Part shown: positions 55,580-64,000 of the stretch, in pieces
Layout: each line of letters begins with the position of its first letter
Position numbering within the stretch: position 1 is the stretch's first letter
Source: Nemertoderma westbladi
Lineage: Eukaryota; Xenacoelomorpha; Nemertodermatida; Nemertodermatidae
Direction: 5' to 3'
Length of the DNA stretch: 64,000 nucleotides
NCBI GenBank assembly: GCA_032718475.1
Contig: JAUCBJ010007589.1
Location: forward strand, 1-64,000
Position numbers and translations under genes: made by a program
The notes under the pieces: generated by a model
What the model was told of the DNA's origin: nothing
Databases searched by the model: none
What the model saw: only the letters and a program-made list of their open reading frames with translations

Positions 55580-56184
55580 GACGACAGAGGGAAAGACTTG
55601 ATGTGGTTCCCAAAGGCAGGTGGAATGAACTAAGACTTCGGTGTGACATGCCTGGAAGGCACCATGCGAGACGTGCGGACTCCTAAGTACAAAATTCAAG
55701 TAATTTAAATAATTGAAAAGTGCAATTAGTAGGTACATACGTAGTAATCATTATTAGTTTAGCAAAATATAATCAAAGTAAGTACTATAGTCATTCAACC
55801 TTTTTTCCAATTAGCTACTGGGACTGGGGGACGATTGACTATGACGAACGGGATGCTGGACGACTTCACACTTCTTGAGTGCGACGGCACTTGAGGGGGG
55901 TGAGACTCGTCGGGAGTGAGTGAGTGAGATAGGGGTTGAGTTGTAGTGCGGGGAGAGTGCGGGCGCAATTCAAGCGTGGGGGGGGGGAATAAGAGGCTGA
56001 GTGAGGGACGAGAAGGTCCGAGAGTTAGAACGGGAGTGAGGAGAAGTAGAGGAGAGTTAGGGTGAGAGTAGAGTGGAGTTAGAATGGCGAAAGTGTCGGG
56101 TAAAAAAAAATTGTGTGAGAAGAGCGCACGATCGGCCCGACACGGGACGCCAGGTAAACAGGGTAGCGATATCATACCCATAGG
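55580..56184 (+). other. Element A 3' untranslated region
   Basis: No coding sense. Purine-rich on the plus strand (ggggtgagactcgtcggg, a G-run at 55978-55988). It matches the 20.4-20.9 kb region of the minus-strand copy. The last part (56185-56263) was duplicated by the RTE insertion. Confidence 0.6.
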
Positions 56185-56324
56185 GAGCGGCCTGGAAAGC
56201 TGACTCCGAAAAAAATAGTTCCACCCCACACTAGATAATAGATCGGGATCCAGCGGTATTGATTACCAATCAACCTCGTGTCACCCCAATAAACGGGGAC
56301 AACAGGCCCCAAGGGAACACACAC
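56185..56324 (+). repeat. Left copy of a 140-bp target duplication (start of element A 3' LTR)
   Basis: Identical on reading to 60077-60216, offset 3892, with mismatching bases immediately outside. It covers the end of the 3' UTR and the start of a 5'-deleted 3' LTR (the first LTR bases and purine tract seen at 20332-20342 reversed are missing). The 3' LTR resumes at 60217 and runs to 60652. Confidence 0.93.
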
Positions 56325-59300
56325 TACTACTAGGATCGGCATGCTGCATTGCAGCTGCATTTTTAAGAATGCTGTGCCGGCTTGTCAACAAAATTGCACC
56401 GCCACAACTCCCTATCACCCATGACATTTGCTAGATCATCCGATTCTTTAAGGCCAGTGTCCTTTAAGATGCGTCTCAAGAAAGTCATGGGCTGTCCACC
56501 ATGCTTATTCACTCCATGAGGCTGCCAAAGTACAAGATTATGCACTGGCTGGTCCTCACGGCGAAAGCAATGTCCTGCAAAGCGGAGGCGATTTTGTTCT
56601 AGTGTCAAGCTTGGGGGAACCAATGAGACACCTCCAATGTTATATAGTGTCTGGTTGGAGATGTGTGCATTGTACTTGACACAATGAACCCGGCGTAGCA
56701 TTCTCGTGAATGTGCCATCCAGAGATTTGGTGTCCTCAGCAGTTAGAGCCCAGCATGGACTCCCGTAGAGGAGTACTGGAACTACTGCTGCTCTAAATAA
56801 TCGGACCTTAAGTTTCCGATTAATTCTCGGTGATTTCCAAATCCTGGAAAGCCTATTCAAGGCTGTCCATGCCTTTCCCTTACGTATTCGAAGGTCCTCA
56901 CCTGACTTCCGGATCCATGATCCCAGGTAACAGAAGTCGTCCACATGCTCAAGCATACCATCCTTTGAGCTTATGCTCTTCCGATCAGAGACTTGCTGAG
57001 GACTTTCAAAGTTAACAGTCAGAATTTTGGTCTTTCTGGAGTTAATAAAAAGACCAACACTAGAAGCAGCATGTTCTAATGAGCTGAGGAGCCGTTGGGC
57101 TCCCTCTAATGATTCTGAGAGTACTCCTAAGTCATCAGCAAAGTCTAGATCAGTTAGGTACTTGGCAGGATTTCCTCGACTTCTGGAGCCAGTAGGTGGA
57201 GTTATCATCACCCCATCATCATTATGATGATCTAAGGACATGCGTAGAACATAGTCAACCACAATAATGAACAAGAATGGTGCAAGTGTGTCTCCTTGGA
57301 GGACGCCCCATAACACTTCAAATGGTTCTGTGTCACCGTCAACAGTAGACACAAATGTTGTCGAACCATCGTATACTGATCTGATTGCTGCAATAATTTC
57401 ATCAGGAATCCCATATAATGAAAGTATGCTGAACATACGTGAGCGAGAGACTGAATCAAAGGCCTTGAAGAAGTCAACAAAGATAACAGCCAGATGCCTG
57501 TCTTTCTTTTTTGATAATTCTTCAATTATCCTTCTAAGTGCCAAAATGGGCTCCATGGTCCCACGACCTTTACGGAACCCATTCTGATTTCCACGGAGCA
57601 GTCTCTCAATGGGATCCCTGATGCGATTTAATAGAATCCTATTGTATAGCTTTGCAGCAATCGAGATCAATGAGATTCCCCGAAAAGAACCATAGAGTGT
57701 TAGGTTGCCCTTCTTGGGAACTGGCACCAACTTATTTGTTTTCATTTCTTGTGGGACTCTTGTTGTTCGGTACATGTCTACTATGATGGGATAGATGAGC
57801 TTTAAACACTCAGGTATTTTAAAGACCTCAGGGGGAACACCATCTACTCCACTGGCACGATTGGTCTTAATGCTCTTTGCAGCAGCCTTCACTTCTGCAA
57901 AGGAGATATCGCCAATGGGAATATCTGGGAGTACAGACTCAGACACTTTTACTTCTATAAAGTTATCAGGCAATACCCTGTCATTATTGAGGAGCTTTTC
58001 AAAGTGGGCTTTCCAACCATTGAGGCGATCGGCTGGTGATTCAGCCTTAACCTTGGTGGTTGGTTGGCTTTTCCGCCCAGTAAGCAGATTGATTGATTTC
58101 CATGCCTGGGATGATTGCCTGCTGTCGTCAGCATCATTGATGGCATCAACCTGTTGGTTTATTAGCTCCTGTAGATTAACAGAGTACTGCCTGTTCAGGG
58201 ACCTAGATGCAGCCTTAACTGCATTCTTGGCCGCTGTAGTCTGTTTGAGTCGGGACTCTTTCTGCGCCTTATGAAGGTCATTTCGGCACTTCTGAATTTT
58301 GTTGTCAGTCCAGGGGGCCCTTTTCCTGTTTCGAGGGTATACAGGAACTGTTTCTGCAGCTGCTAACTTAACTGCTTCTGTAAAGGCAGTATAGCCCTCA
58401 CAGTGATCTGCCGCCTCAGAGGCAAGAGCCTCATACCTGTTGCTCAGCTGTAGTGTGAAGCTGGATCTCACACTTGGCTGTTGCAACAGAGAGGACCAGT
58501 CATGCCGCGGCAAGGCAGATTTCGTTGTTCTGCTAGCACGCAGACTAAGTCTTACCTTGGCCACAATAAGGCGGTGATCACTGGAGAAGGGTCGAAGTGT
58601 AAATGCATTACAGTCTTGTATAGAGCTCCTGTATTTCCTACGAAACAGAATATGGTCTATCTGGGACTTGTGACCACTGGGTCCACTATGAGTCCATAGC
58701 TTTCCAGTTCGCTTCTTGAACTGGGTTCCAGCCGAAAACAATCCATTTCCAGAGATAAAATCCTGAAGATGGACAGAATTTCGGTTAACACTATTGCTAT
58801 AGACCCAGGGCGATGTAGGTGATTGATGCAGACTTGCATTAAAGTCTCCCAGGAATGTTAAGAATGCATGCTGATCCACTCCATCAGTAGCTGCTTGTAG
58901 ATTGTGGTAGAAATTTTCCACCTCCTCTACAGGGGCAACACTAGTTGGAGAGTAGCACACAATCAGAACCACCTTAGGAAACTTCTTAGCCAGTCTTCCA
59001 GAACATGAGAAGTGGCAACGGATGATGCGGTTAGAGATTTGGTCTATTTTGTCCAATGCTGCATGTGCAGTTGGATTCATCAATAGACCAATTCCACCAT
59101 TGCCACTATCATCTGCTGACGCGAGGGCGAGTCGCCAACCGCCCCCCATGTCCTTAATCAGAACCTCATCAGTCTGTCCAGTCTGCATTCGGTGTTCTTG
59201 AACACCCACTGCACTAAGAGAAAGCTTATCTGCCAAGGCAGTCAGCTCACCTTGTCGCATTGGGGACCCGAGTGTTAGGGTGTTTACTGAGGCTAGTCTA

Positions 59301-60076
59301 GTAACTTGCCTCAGATTCACCAATGGCTTTGTTGGTCGGGGTGGAACATGAGAGTAGCCTCCAACTCCAGAATCCCTCTCCCCATCACAATCTGGCCTCC
59401 CTGGTGACCCAGGGTTTGGGCCAGAAAGGTCATCAGGAAAGGGACTCAAAGAATTGTTGGCTGCTCTCTCTCCAGTAGGGGGTGAGACAGGCAGCCGGTC
59501 AGGAGTTAACTGACGCCTGTGAGGCCGATTGTGTCCGGTAATTCCACTGGCCTCTAGTGGCCGGACCTCCGCATTGCTAATGTAATCCATAGTGGGGGTT
59601 GGGGGGTGCTTTTTTGCCGAGTCAGCTCTCGGGGCAAATACCGCACCCTGGTTTGCCATTCCACAGGGTGGGTGTCGCAATGGAGTCAGATATGAGGCCC
59701 ATCACCCATATCTACTCTGGCGCACATGACCCACCATTGGCTGTTGCAGCTCATCTGCTGGGTCATGCCCTGTACCCTTGCTGCCAGGTGCAGGTCGCAG
59801 TGAAGTGCTCTCAGAGTGGACATGAGAACACTCTACTCCTGACCAGCCATTGGTAGATCACCATCTGCCTGGTCAGGCCATATACCCCTGCAGCCAAGTA
59901 TATGGGTCCTTAATCCAGGACCAAGGACGTCCTTATCCCAGAACGAAGGGGGTCCTAGTTACAGGACCAGATTTGCCCTAGTAAGAGGGTCTATGCAGCT
60001 ACAGGTGGCACCTCCTTTATGCTGCATGGAGGTGGCAAGTTTTCTTGATCAATGACCTAGAATACCTGACCTGACC
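56325..60076 (-). mobile_element. Full-length RTE LINE, apparently intact
   Basis: A 3752-bp element with a 417-bp 5' region (60076-59660), one long frame, and a 3' UTR of about 38 bases ending in TAGTAGTA. It is flanked by a 140-bp target duplication. It is the master-like copy to which the fragments at 2864-3843 with 10482-11573, 17525-17640, 27795-29207, 37697-37892 and 40746-41045 belong. High similarity among most copies points to recent activity of the family in this genome. Confidence 0.95.
56363..59659 (-). CDS. RTE endonuclease/reverse transcriptase, 1098 codons
   Basis: I take the ATG at 59659; the frame is open to 59680 upstream but only with a non-ATG start. Apurinic-type endonuclease (about residues 130-365): VGVQEHRMQTG (catalytic Glu), FLGDFNASL near 270, SQIDHILFRR, SSDHRLIV near 360. 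Linker rich in Lys and Gln (390-540). RT (580-870): GSFRGISLISIAAKLYNRIL, IFVDFFKAFDSVSRSRM (motif A), GVLQGDTLAPFLFIIVVD (motif B), LDFADDLGV (motif C, F for Y). The C-terminal region ends CNFVDKPAQHS. The protein would nick the target DNA and copy its RNA there. No internal stop or frameshift was seen, so activity is plausible. Confidence 0.93.
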   Translation of the reverse strand: MANQGAVFAPRADSAKKHPPTPTMDYISNAEVRPLEASGITGHNRPHRRQLTPDRLPVSPPTGERAANNSLSPFPDDLSGPNPGSPGRPDCDGERDSGVGGYSHVPPRPTKPLVNLRQVTRLASVNTLTLGSPMRQGELTALADKLSLSAVGVQEHRMQTGQTDEVLIKDMGGGWRLALASADDSGNGGIGLLMNPTAHAALDKIDQISNRIIRCHFSCSGRLAKKFPKVVLIVCYSPTSVAPVEEVENFYHNLQAATDGVDQHAFLTFLGDFNASLHQSPTSPWVYSNSVNRNSVHLQDFISGNGLFSAGTQFKKRTGKLWTHSGPSGHKSQIDHILFRRKYRSSIQDCNAFTLRPFSSDHRLIVAKVRLSLRASRTTKSALPRHDWSSLLQQPSVRSSFTLQLSNRYEALASEAADHCEGYTAFTEAVKLAAAETVPVYPRNRKRAPWTDNKIQKCRNDLHKAQKESRLKQTTAAKNAVKAASRSLNRQYSVNLQELINQQVDAINDADDSRQSSQAWKSINLLTGRKSQPTTKVKAESPADRLNGWKAHFEKLLNNDRVLPDNFIEVKVSESVLPDIPIGDISFAEVKAAAKSIKTNRASGVDGVPPEVFKIPECLKLIYPIIVDMYRTTRVPQEMKTNKLVPVPKKGNLTLYGSFRGISLISIAAKLYNRILLNRIRDPIERLLRGNQNGFRKGRGTMEPILALRRIIEELSKKKDRHLAVIFVDFFKAFDSVSRSRMFSILSLYGIPDEIIAAIRSVYDGSTTFVSTVDGDTEPFEVLWGVLQGDTLAPFLFIIVVDYVLRMSLDHHNDDGVMITPPTGSRSRGNPAKYLTDLDFADDLGVLSESLEGAQRLLSSLEHAASSVGLFINSRKTKILTVNFESPQQVSDRKSISSKDGMLEHVDDFCYLGSWIRKSGEDLRIRKGKAWTALNRLSRIWKSPRINRKLKVRLFRAAVVPVLLYGSPCWALTAEDTKSLDGTFTRMLRRVHCVKYNAHISNQTLYNIGGVSLVPPSLTLEQNRLRFAGHCFRREDQPVHNLVLWQPHGVNKHGGQPMTFLRRILKDTGLKESDDLANVMGDRELWRCNFVDKPAQHS

Positions 60077-60216
60077 GAGCGGCCTGGAAAGCTGACTCCG
60101 AAAAAAATAGTTCCACCCCACACTAGATAATAGATCGGGATCCAGCGGTATTGATTACCAATCAACCTCGTGTCACCCCAATAAACGGGGACAACAGGCC
60201 CCAAGGGAACACACAC

Positions 60217-60652
60217 AGCAGGGGTCAGAGGTTACACCTCCGGAAGGGAGAAGGTAATAGCGACAAAGGAGGAAACACACCCAGGGAAATGGGAGGATGA
60301 GAAGTGAGTTATTAGCCAATGGGGGGAAGGCATCGGATAAGTAACGTAATGCGGCCAACCAGTGCAATATATATTATTACTCGTTGTGCCAATTTATTCA
60401 CTTCAGCAAGTCAGTTAGTTAGGGTAGTATCGGAACTTTAATCACATCTCCGTCTACTGCCGTACAGTAATAAACCATCTTACCGGTACATTATACATCG
60501 TTCGCTTTGACTGTGCTATATCTTATCATTCATTATACCCTTATATCTATATGCATTGATCAACCAACAATCGGAACTCTTTTCACATACGCACGGCGGG
60601 GATTGTAGATTAAAAACCGGATAAACCGGGATCCTCGGTGGATCCCGTCACA
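60217..60652 (+). repeat. Element A 3' LTR, right part
   Basis: Matches 42858-43291 of the 5' LTR with scattered differences (for example cagcaggggtcag against cagcgggggtcag), ending in gatcctcggtggatcccgtcaca. The TCGAC target duplication and LINE-B sequence follow. Confidence 0.9.
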
Positions 60653-61400
60653 TCGACTGATAAAGGTGCGTGGTCCGAGCAGGTATAATCCGGTTTTAAA
60701 TCCACTGAGTTGACCAACCTCAATGCCGACGCCATAGATACAGCCAAATCTATTTCAGACTTCCAGATCTTTCCCTGCCTGTAAGACAGTCCTCCACCTA
60801 GTTGAGCGCCATCTGGTTTGAGCAGATGGTTTAGCACTACCGAATCAGATGACCGACAAACGTCCAGAAGTCGAGTACACATCGTATTAACCACCATATC
60901 ACGTACATCATGATAAATCGCAGCTGTCGTTGCGAAGGCCTCATCAGAAATCAGTAGATCTGGTTTCCCAACTCGAGCGTTGAAATCTCCGCAAACAATG
61001 ACTTTCTTATTCTCAATTAGTTTTCCGTGTATACTCGCTAGCAGCGACTCAGTAAAGTATGGTGACTGCGTAGGGGGGATATATTCCACCCAATAACAGC
61101 GCGGGTATGAGAGTCGATTCAAACCAGATCTGTCCCTCAATAGATGCATCAATTCTTTCAACATAATTGTTGAGGCTTGACTTAATCAGCATTATGATAC
61201 CCCCTCTGTGGGACGAGTCAGACACATTCTGGTACGTGATAAATCCAGGTACCCTGATGTTACACCGAGTTTTAATTTCGCTAATAAATACAACATTGTA
61301 TCCATTTAAAAATGAAAGTACATCTCGATTTAACAGTTTATCCTTTACATTGCAAATATTCCAAGCTAGAACTCTTAATTCCTTGTAATTATCTGAGTTC
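60653..61400 (-). pseudogene. LINE-B ORF2, apurinic-type endonuclease
   Basis: The minus strand from about 61380 reads LRVLAWNICNVKDKLLNRDV and VVFISEIKTR, then shifts frame near 61165 to SPYFTESLLASIHGKLI, VIVCGDFNARVGKPD and YTCSDHAPLSVD. These are the N, E, D-x-N and SDH motifs of the LINE endonuclease. The last Asp codon lies at the TCGAC duplication, where element A inserted; the frame resumes at 42712. Confidence 0.85.
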
Positions 61401-61429
61401 CCGAAGAAGGGACTCTGTGCCCCGCACCC

Positions 61430-62392
61430 CTAAAATAGAGGGCATGAGTATCGATCTATAGGTACATTTTCCCACAGCACAACACGCCGTTTATAATCGT
61501 ACGTAATCGTGACACACTGGCTTTCCTGCCTAGCACACTCATCATGGACCCGCTTCCTCAGACGAGCCTCCTCTTTGCGCACAAGTGGATGGATATCCCG
61601 CCTTATGTAGACCTTCTTGTAATCATCTCCTGCTGTCTTCAGGTTCTTTGCAGCAGAAATTATCGCTGAGCTCGTTTCTGCATTGGGGACAACAACCAGA
61701 ATTGGTCGGCTCCTCCTAGCATCACTTTGCTGCTGACCAAGCCGCCTGATGTCCCAGTTCTGAACTTGCTCTACCATTTCATCGTTAAGCTGCATTGCTA
61801 GAACAGTTTCTTTAACCTTATTCATAAGATTATCATCATCATCCATCGTAGCCTCGGCGACTCCTTTGAAAATAAGGTTTAGTCACCGTTTATCCCCGTC
61901 GATTCTCTCGAGATAAGCCTGCTGCTGATTAATAATCGAGAATGCGGAGTTTAATTTTGATGTGAGTTCCGATACCTCCACCTTTAGCGTCGATACCTGT
62001 TTCACCTCCTCCCGTAATGATCTGATCTCCTCCAAAATCTGTCTACTAACACCGCCATCTCCCACACCACCTGAGACTCCGGTACCGGCACCGGTATTCG
62101 CTGTATTCCCCAACTGTTGGTGCTCAGTTAGTCGTGTCAGCACCTCCTTCAGCTGTGCGTTGTTCAACTTATTAATCTGTGCGGCTGTTAGCACACTTAT
62201 AGCGTCAACATGTTGTAAGTTATCAGGCAACAGCATACTTTTCTGCCTGCCTGCAGGCATCTCGTACCGCCGTACCGGTAGGTGCAGTACTGTCTGACTG
62301 TACAGCTGTAGGCCTACTAGCCTACCAGTAAGAAAGAAGTAACAATAAACCTGCATACCTCTAGAATCTGCTCCCGGAGATCCTTTCCGCAC
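61430..62392 (-). pseudogene. LINE-B ORF1 (coiled coil plus RNA-binding-like domain, one in-frame TGA)
   Basis: The first part (62392-61886) has a coiled-coil (LEEIRSLREEVKQVSTLKV, SAFSIINQQQAYLERIDGDK). A TGA at about 61884 is followed in the same frame by LNLIFKGVAEATMDDDD and SRPILVVVPNAETSSAI, KVYIRRDIHPLVRKEEARL. The order coiled coil, then L-x-hydrophobic-x-G-V, then an RRM-like region is that of L1-type ORF1 proteins, which bind the element RNA. Upstream ATG choice is uncertain (about 62320 is an alternative). Confidence 0.75.
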
Positions 62393-62481
62393 CTATATTG
62401 CGTCGTTATAATGGGCTCCGGTCTATCTCGGTCCGCTCTCACGCGCATAATCACATGGGTTATGCCATCGGCCTCCCGAAT

Positions 62482-62688
62482 TTAAATACATTTGCTAGTT
62501 AAGCATTCCTGATGAGACCCTCCCTCGTTATCGTAGAACATCAGACGCCAGTCCTCCAAGGATTCCTCCGTCTTCCTCCATTGACGCTGTATCTCATCGG
62601 ATGGGGTCCACATACGCTCAATAGCCTTAGGGTCGTCGTATTGGGTATAGGAACCCATTCTCCTTAACCACACTTGGTCATTGTACAT
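62482..62688 (-). pseudogene. N-terminal fragment of a third exonuclease-module lineage
   Basis: The 68-codon minus-strand frame contains YDDPKAIERMWTPSDEIQRQ and SLEDWRLMFYDNEGG. The hydrophobic-YDNEG word equals the Exo I motif of lineage B (CLIYDNEGN), and it is preceded in both by a similar helical stretch. The frame stops right after, where LINE-B begins. LINE-B therefore probably inserted into an ORF3 of yet another BEL-like copy. Confidence 0.45.
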
Positions 62689-62828
62689 AAACTACACAAT
62701 TAAATTTTCTGATAATCAGTATATCACAATTAAATGCCTCTTAAACAAGGCTGAACAACGAACTAACAATTTAAAAATTTAACGAACGAATGAAGTAGTG
62801 GTAGGCATTCACCAGCGGCAGCATAGTG

Positions 62829-63024
62829 TAAAGATGATAGAAAAAATAAAGTATTGAGGGTCTTTAGCTGGTTATATTATATTAGATAAAGATACAATAG
62901 TAAACTTTTTCGACCTACCGGTCTGCATCAGACTATGTACTGGCAACTAACAGGAAAAGGTGGGGGTCTAATATAATATAACCAGCTAAAGACCCTCAAT
63001 ACTTTATTTTTTCTATCATCTTTA
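62829..63024. repeat. 58-bp perfect terminal inverted repeats with 80-bp spacer
   Basis: 62829-62886 (taaagatgatagaaaaaa to tatattatattaga) and 62967-63024 are exact reverse complements. It may be a MITE-like or foldback element of 196 bp. The flanks show at most TA-type repeats, so a target duplication is not certain. Confidence 0.85.
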
Positions 63025-64000
63025 AAAATTTAAAAATTCAATTTAAGTAGCTTCGTGTTTGCATTTCCTTTAGGAATTGCTTTTATAATAAATATTAAAA
63101 ATTTTAATGTATCAGTACAAACCCTTCAACCTTTTCTCCTAAATTCACTACATTATCTTCAGCTGTAAGAGTCTCATTGCAAATTATACATCGATCGTGA
63201 TAACTATCCATATCGGTATCCCATCTAACCAAAAACTAACTAACCGATAAGCAATATCTGTGAGTAGCACACCAAGAGTAATATAATTTATTATATAGCT
63301 AGGTACTGGTACAGTAAAATACCAGTATTTATATTTATTATTTCTGATACCATATAAAATATTTAAAATATTCTGTAAATATATTGCTAAGGAAAACTAG
63401 CCATTGATAAGTAAGATTCAACATTGATGTAGAAAACTTGGTAATTACAGTATTTGAAAACTCGTTGCTACCTTGTGAAACTAACCGTTGCTAAGGTAAC
63501 TCGCTGTTGCTATACACAATTCAATGTTGCCAAGGAGAACTTACTACTGTTATTTAAACTTCACAGCTCAATAAAAAACATGATTATCTCATTAACCTCT
63601 CAATTACCTTATTATCACTATAAAACGCAATGTTGGTAAAAATAGACCCCGGTTGCTAAGGAAAACGTTCGTTGGTAATTACATTAAGGTCATTCGAATA
63701 TAATTTTGTAATTTTCTACAGCATCTCATGCTACCAAATACTGAAATGTACATTAAAGAAGTTTTTTTTATTTTAGTTTAGTTATTTTTAACAAGTCACT
63801 ACCGAATTAGGATCAAAACTCCCGTTGCTATGGTCAAATTTAAAGATAAGATTAGATTTAGATAAGAGAATATAAGATTAGTTAAATAAAATAACTGTAG
63901 CAGACTCCACACAATTTTTTTCAATATTCTTTAATATGATTAACTTCCAATGTCAATAAAAAGCCAAATACGTTACTATAACTACATAAATACTAAAACA
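63025..64000. other. AT-rich DNA with a short Cys-containing frame on the minus strand
   Basis: Minus strand around 63225-63108 reads MDSYHDRCIICNETLTAED then VVNLGEKVEGF. This resembles the C-x2-C start of uncharacterised transposon-linked zinc proteins, but it soon ends in a stop. The rest has GTTGCTA-type words (gttgctaaggaaaac, gttgctaaggtaac) and no gene that I can support. Confidence 0.3.

Larger units (their letters stand above)
42713..60652 (+). mobile_element. Element A: very large BEL/Pao-like retroelement with accessory frames (decayed)
   Basis: Its LTRs start TGTTAGCG and end CCCGTCACA. The 5-bp target duplication is TCGAC (42708-42712 and 60653-60657) and exactly joins the two halves of the LINE-B endonuclease. 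Without the nested RTE and its extra 140-bp duplication it is about 14.0 kb, roughly twice the usual BEL size. Order: 5' LTR; coiled-coil and Asn-rich accessory frames; gag-protease-RT-RNase H-integrase; a tandem repeat array; ORF3 with an RNase D-like exonuclease and zinc knuckles; 3' LTR. Multiple in-frame stops and frameshifts show it is no longer autonomous. Confidence 0.88.

Noticed and set aside
57395-57415. Hammerhead core candidate (CTGATGA reversed) in the RTE RT domain
   Set aside because: No GAAA core and no pairing stems follow; it is ordinary coding sequence (PDEIIAAI).

Overview
This window is animal (metazoan) nuclear DNA, most likely from a marine or aquatic invertebrate. Phylum and species cannot be fixed from the sequence. 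The evidence is spliced exons with GT/AG boundaries, AT-rich introns, dense retrotransposons typical of invertebrates (BEL/Pao, RTE, CR1-like, tRNA-derived SINE), long mini- and microsatellites, and no bacterial-style operons. The only host gene recognised runs on the minus strand as three widely spaced, phase-compatible exons: the C-terminal part of a fucolectin/tachylectin-4/pentraxin-1 (FTP) lectin-like domain (33653-33461), a complete fibrinogen C-terminal domain (18286-17687) and a calcium-binding EGF domain (1665-1489). They fit one secreted lectin-like protein whose introns of about 15 and 16 kb are filled by mobile DNA.

Left part (1-18 kb): a roughly 38-bp minisatellite (1764-2863 and 11574-11893) holds a 5'-truncated RTE LINE. 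Inside that LINE sits an intact BEL/Pao retrotransposon (3844-10481) with identical 270-bp LTRs, a 5-bp target duplication and one 1857-codon gag-pol frame. Next, on the minus strand, comes the 3' end of another large BEL-like lineage (called B here, 11906-15647), then a CR1-like RT remnant.

Middle part (18-34 kb): a 1.4-kb CTACACTACACATATA satellite abuts a rearranged BEL-like element (19769-27794, minus). It fuses lineage-B gag-protease to a lineage-A integrase and LTR. A plus-strand RTE copy follows. Then comes a 1543-bp insertion (29282-30824) made of tandem 413-bp units, each carrying a type I hammerhead ribozyme core and tRNA-like pol III boxes on the minus strand. It looks like an animal retrozyme and is flanked by an 11-bp target duplication.

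Right part (34-64 kb): a decayed RT element, an unidentified reading frame and a palindrome-rich repeat come first. A minus-strand LINE (LINE-B, about 62.45 to 39.65 kb) is split by a SINE, an RTE fragment and a very large plus-strand BEL-like element (A, 42713-60652, TSD TCGAC). The 3' LTR of A is itself split by a full-length, apparently intact RTE (56325-60076) with a 140-bp target duplication.

The most unusual feature is shared by the A and B lineages. Downstream of pol they carry an extra reading frame combining an RNase D/EXD-like DEDD 3'-5' exonuclease domain with (in A) three CCHC zinc knuckles. Two further fragments of the same module lie at 20911-21143 and 62482-62688. All copies here are broken by stops or frameshifts, but they differ in sequence while keeping the exonuclease motifs, so the module looks like a long-standing part of this retroelement group. 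I know of no described BEL/Pao element with such a module, though I could not search.
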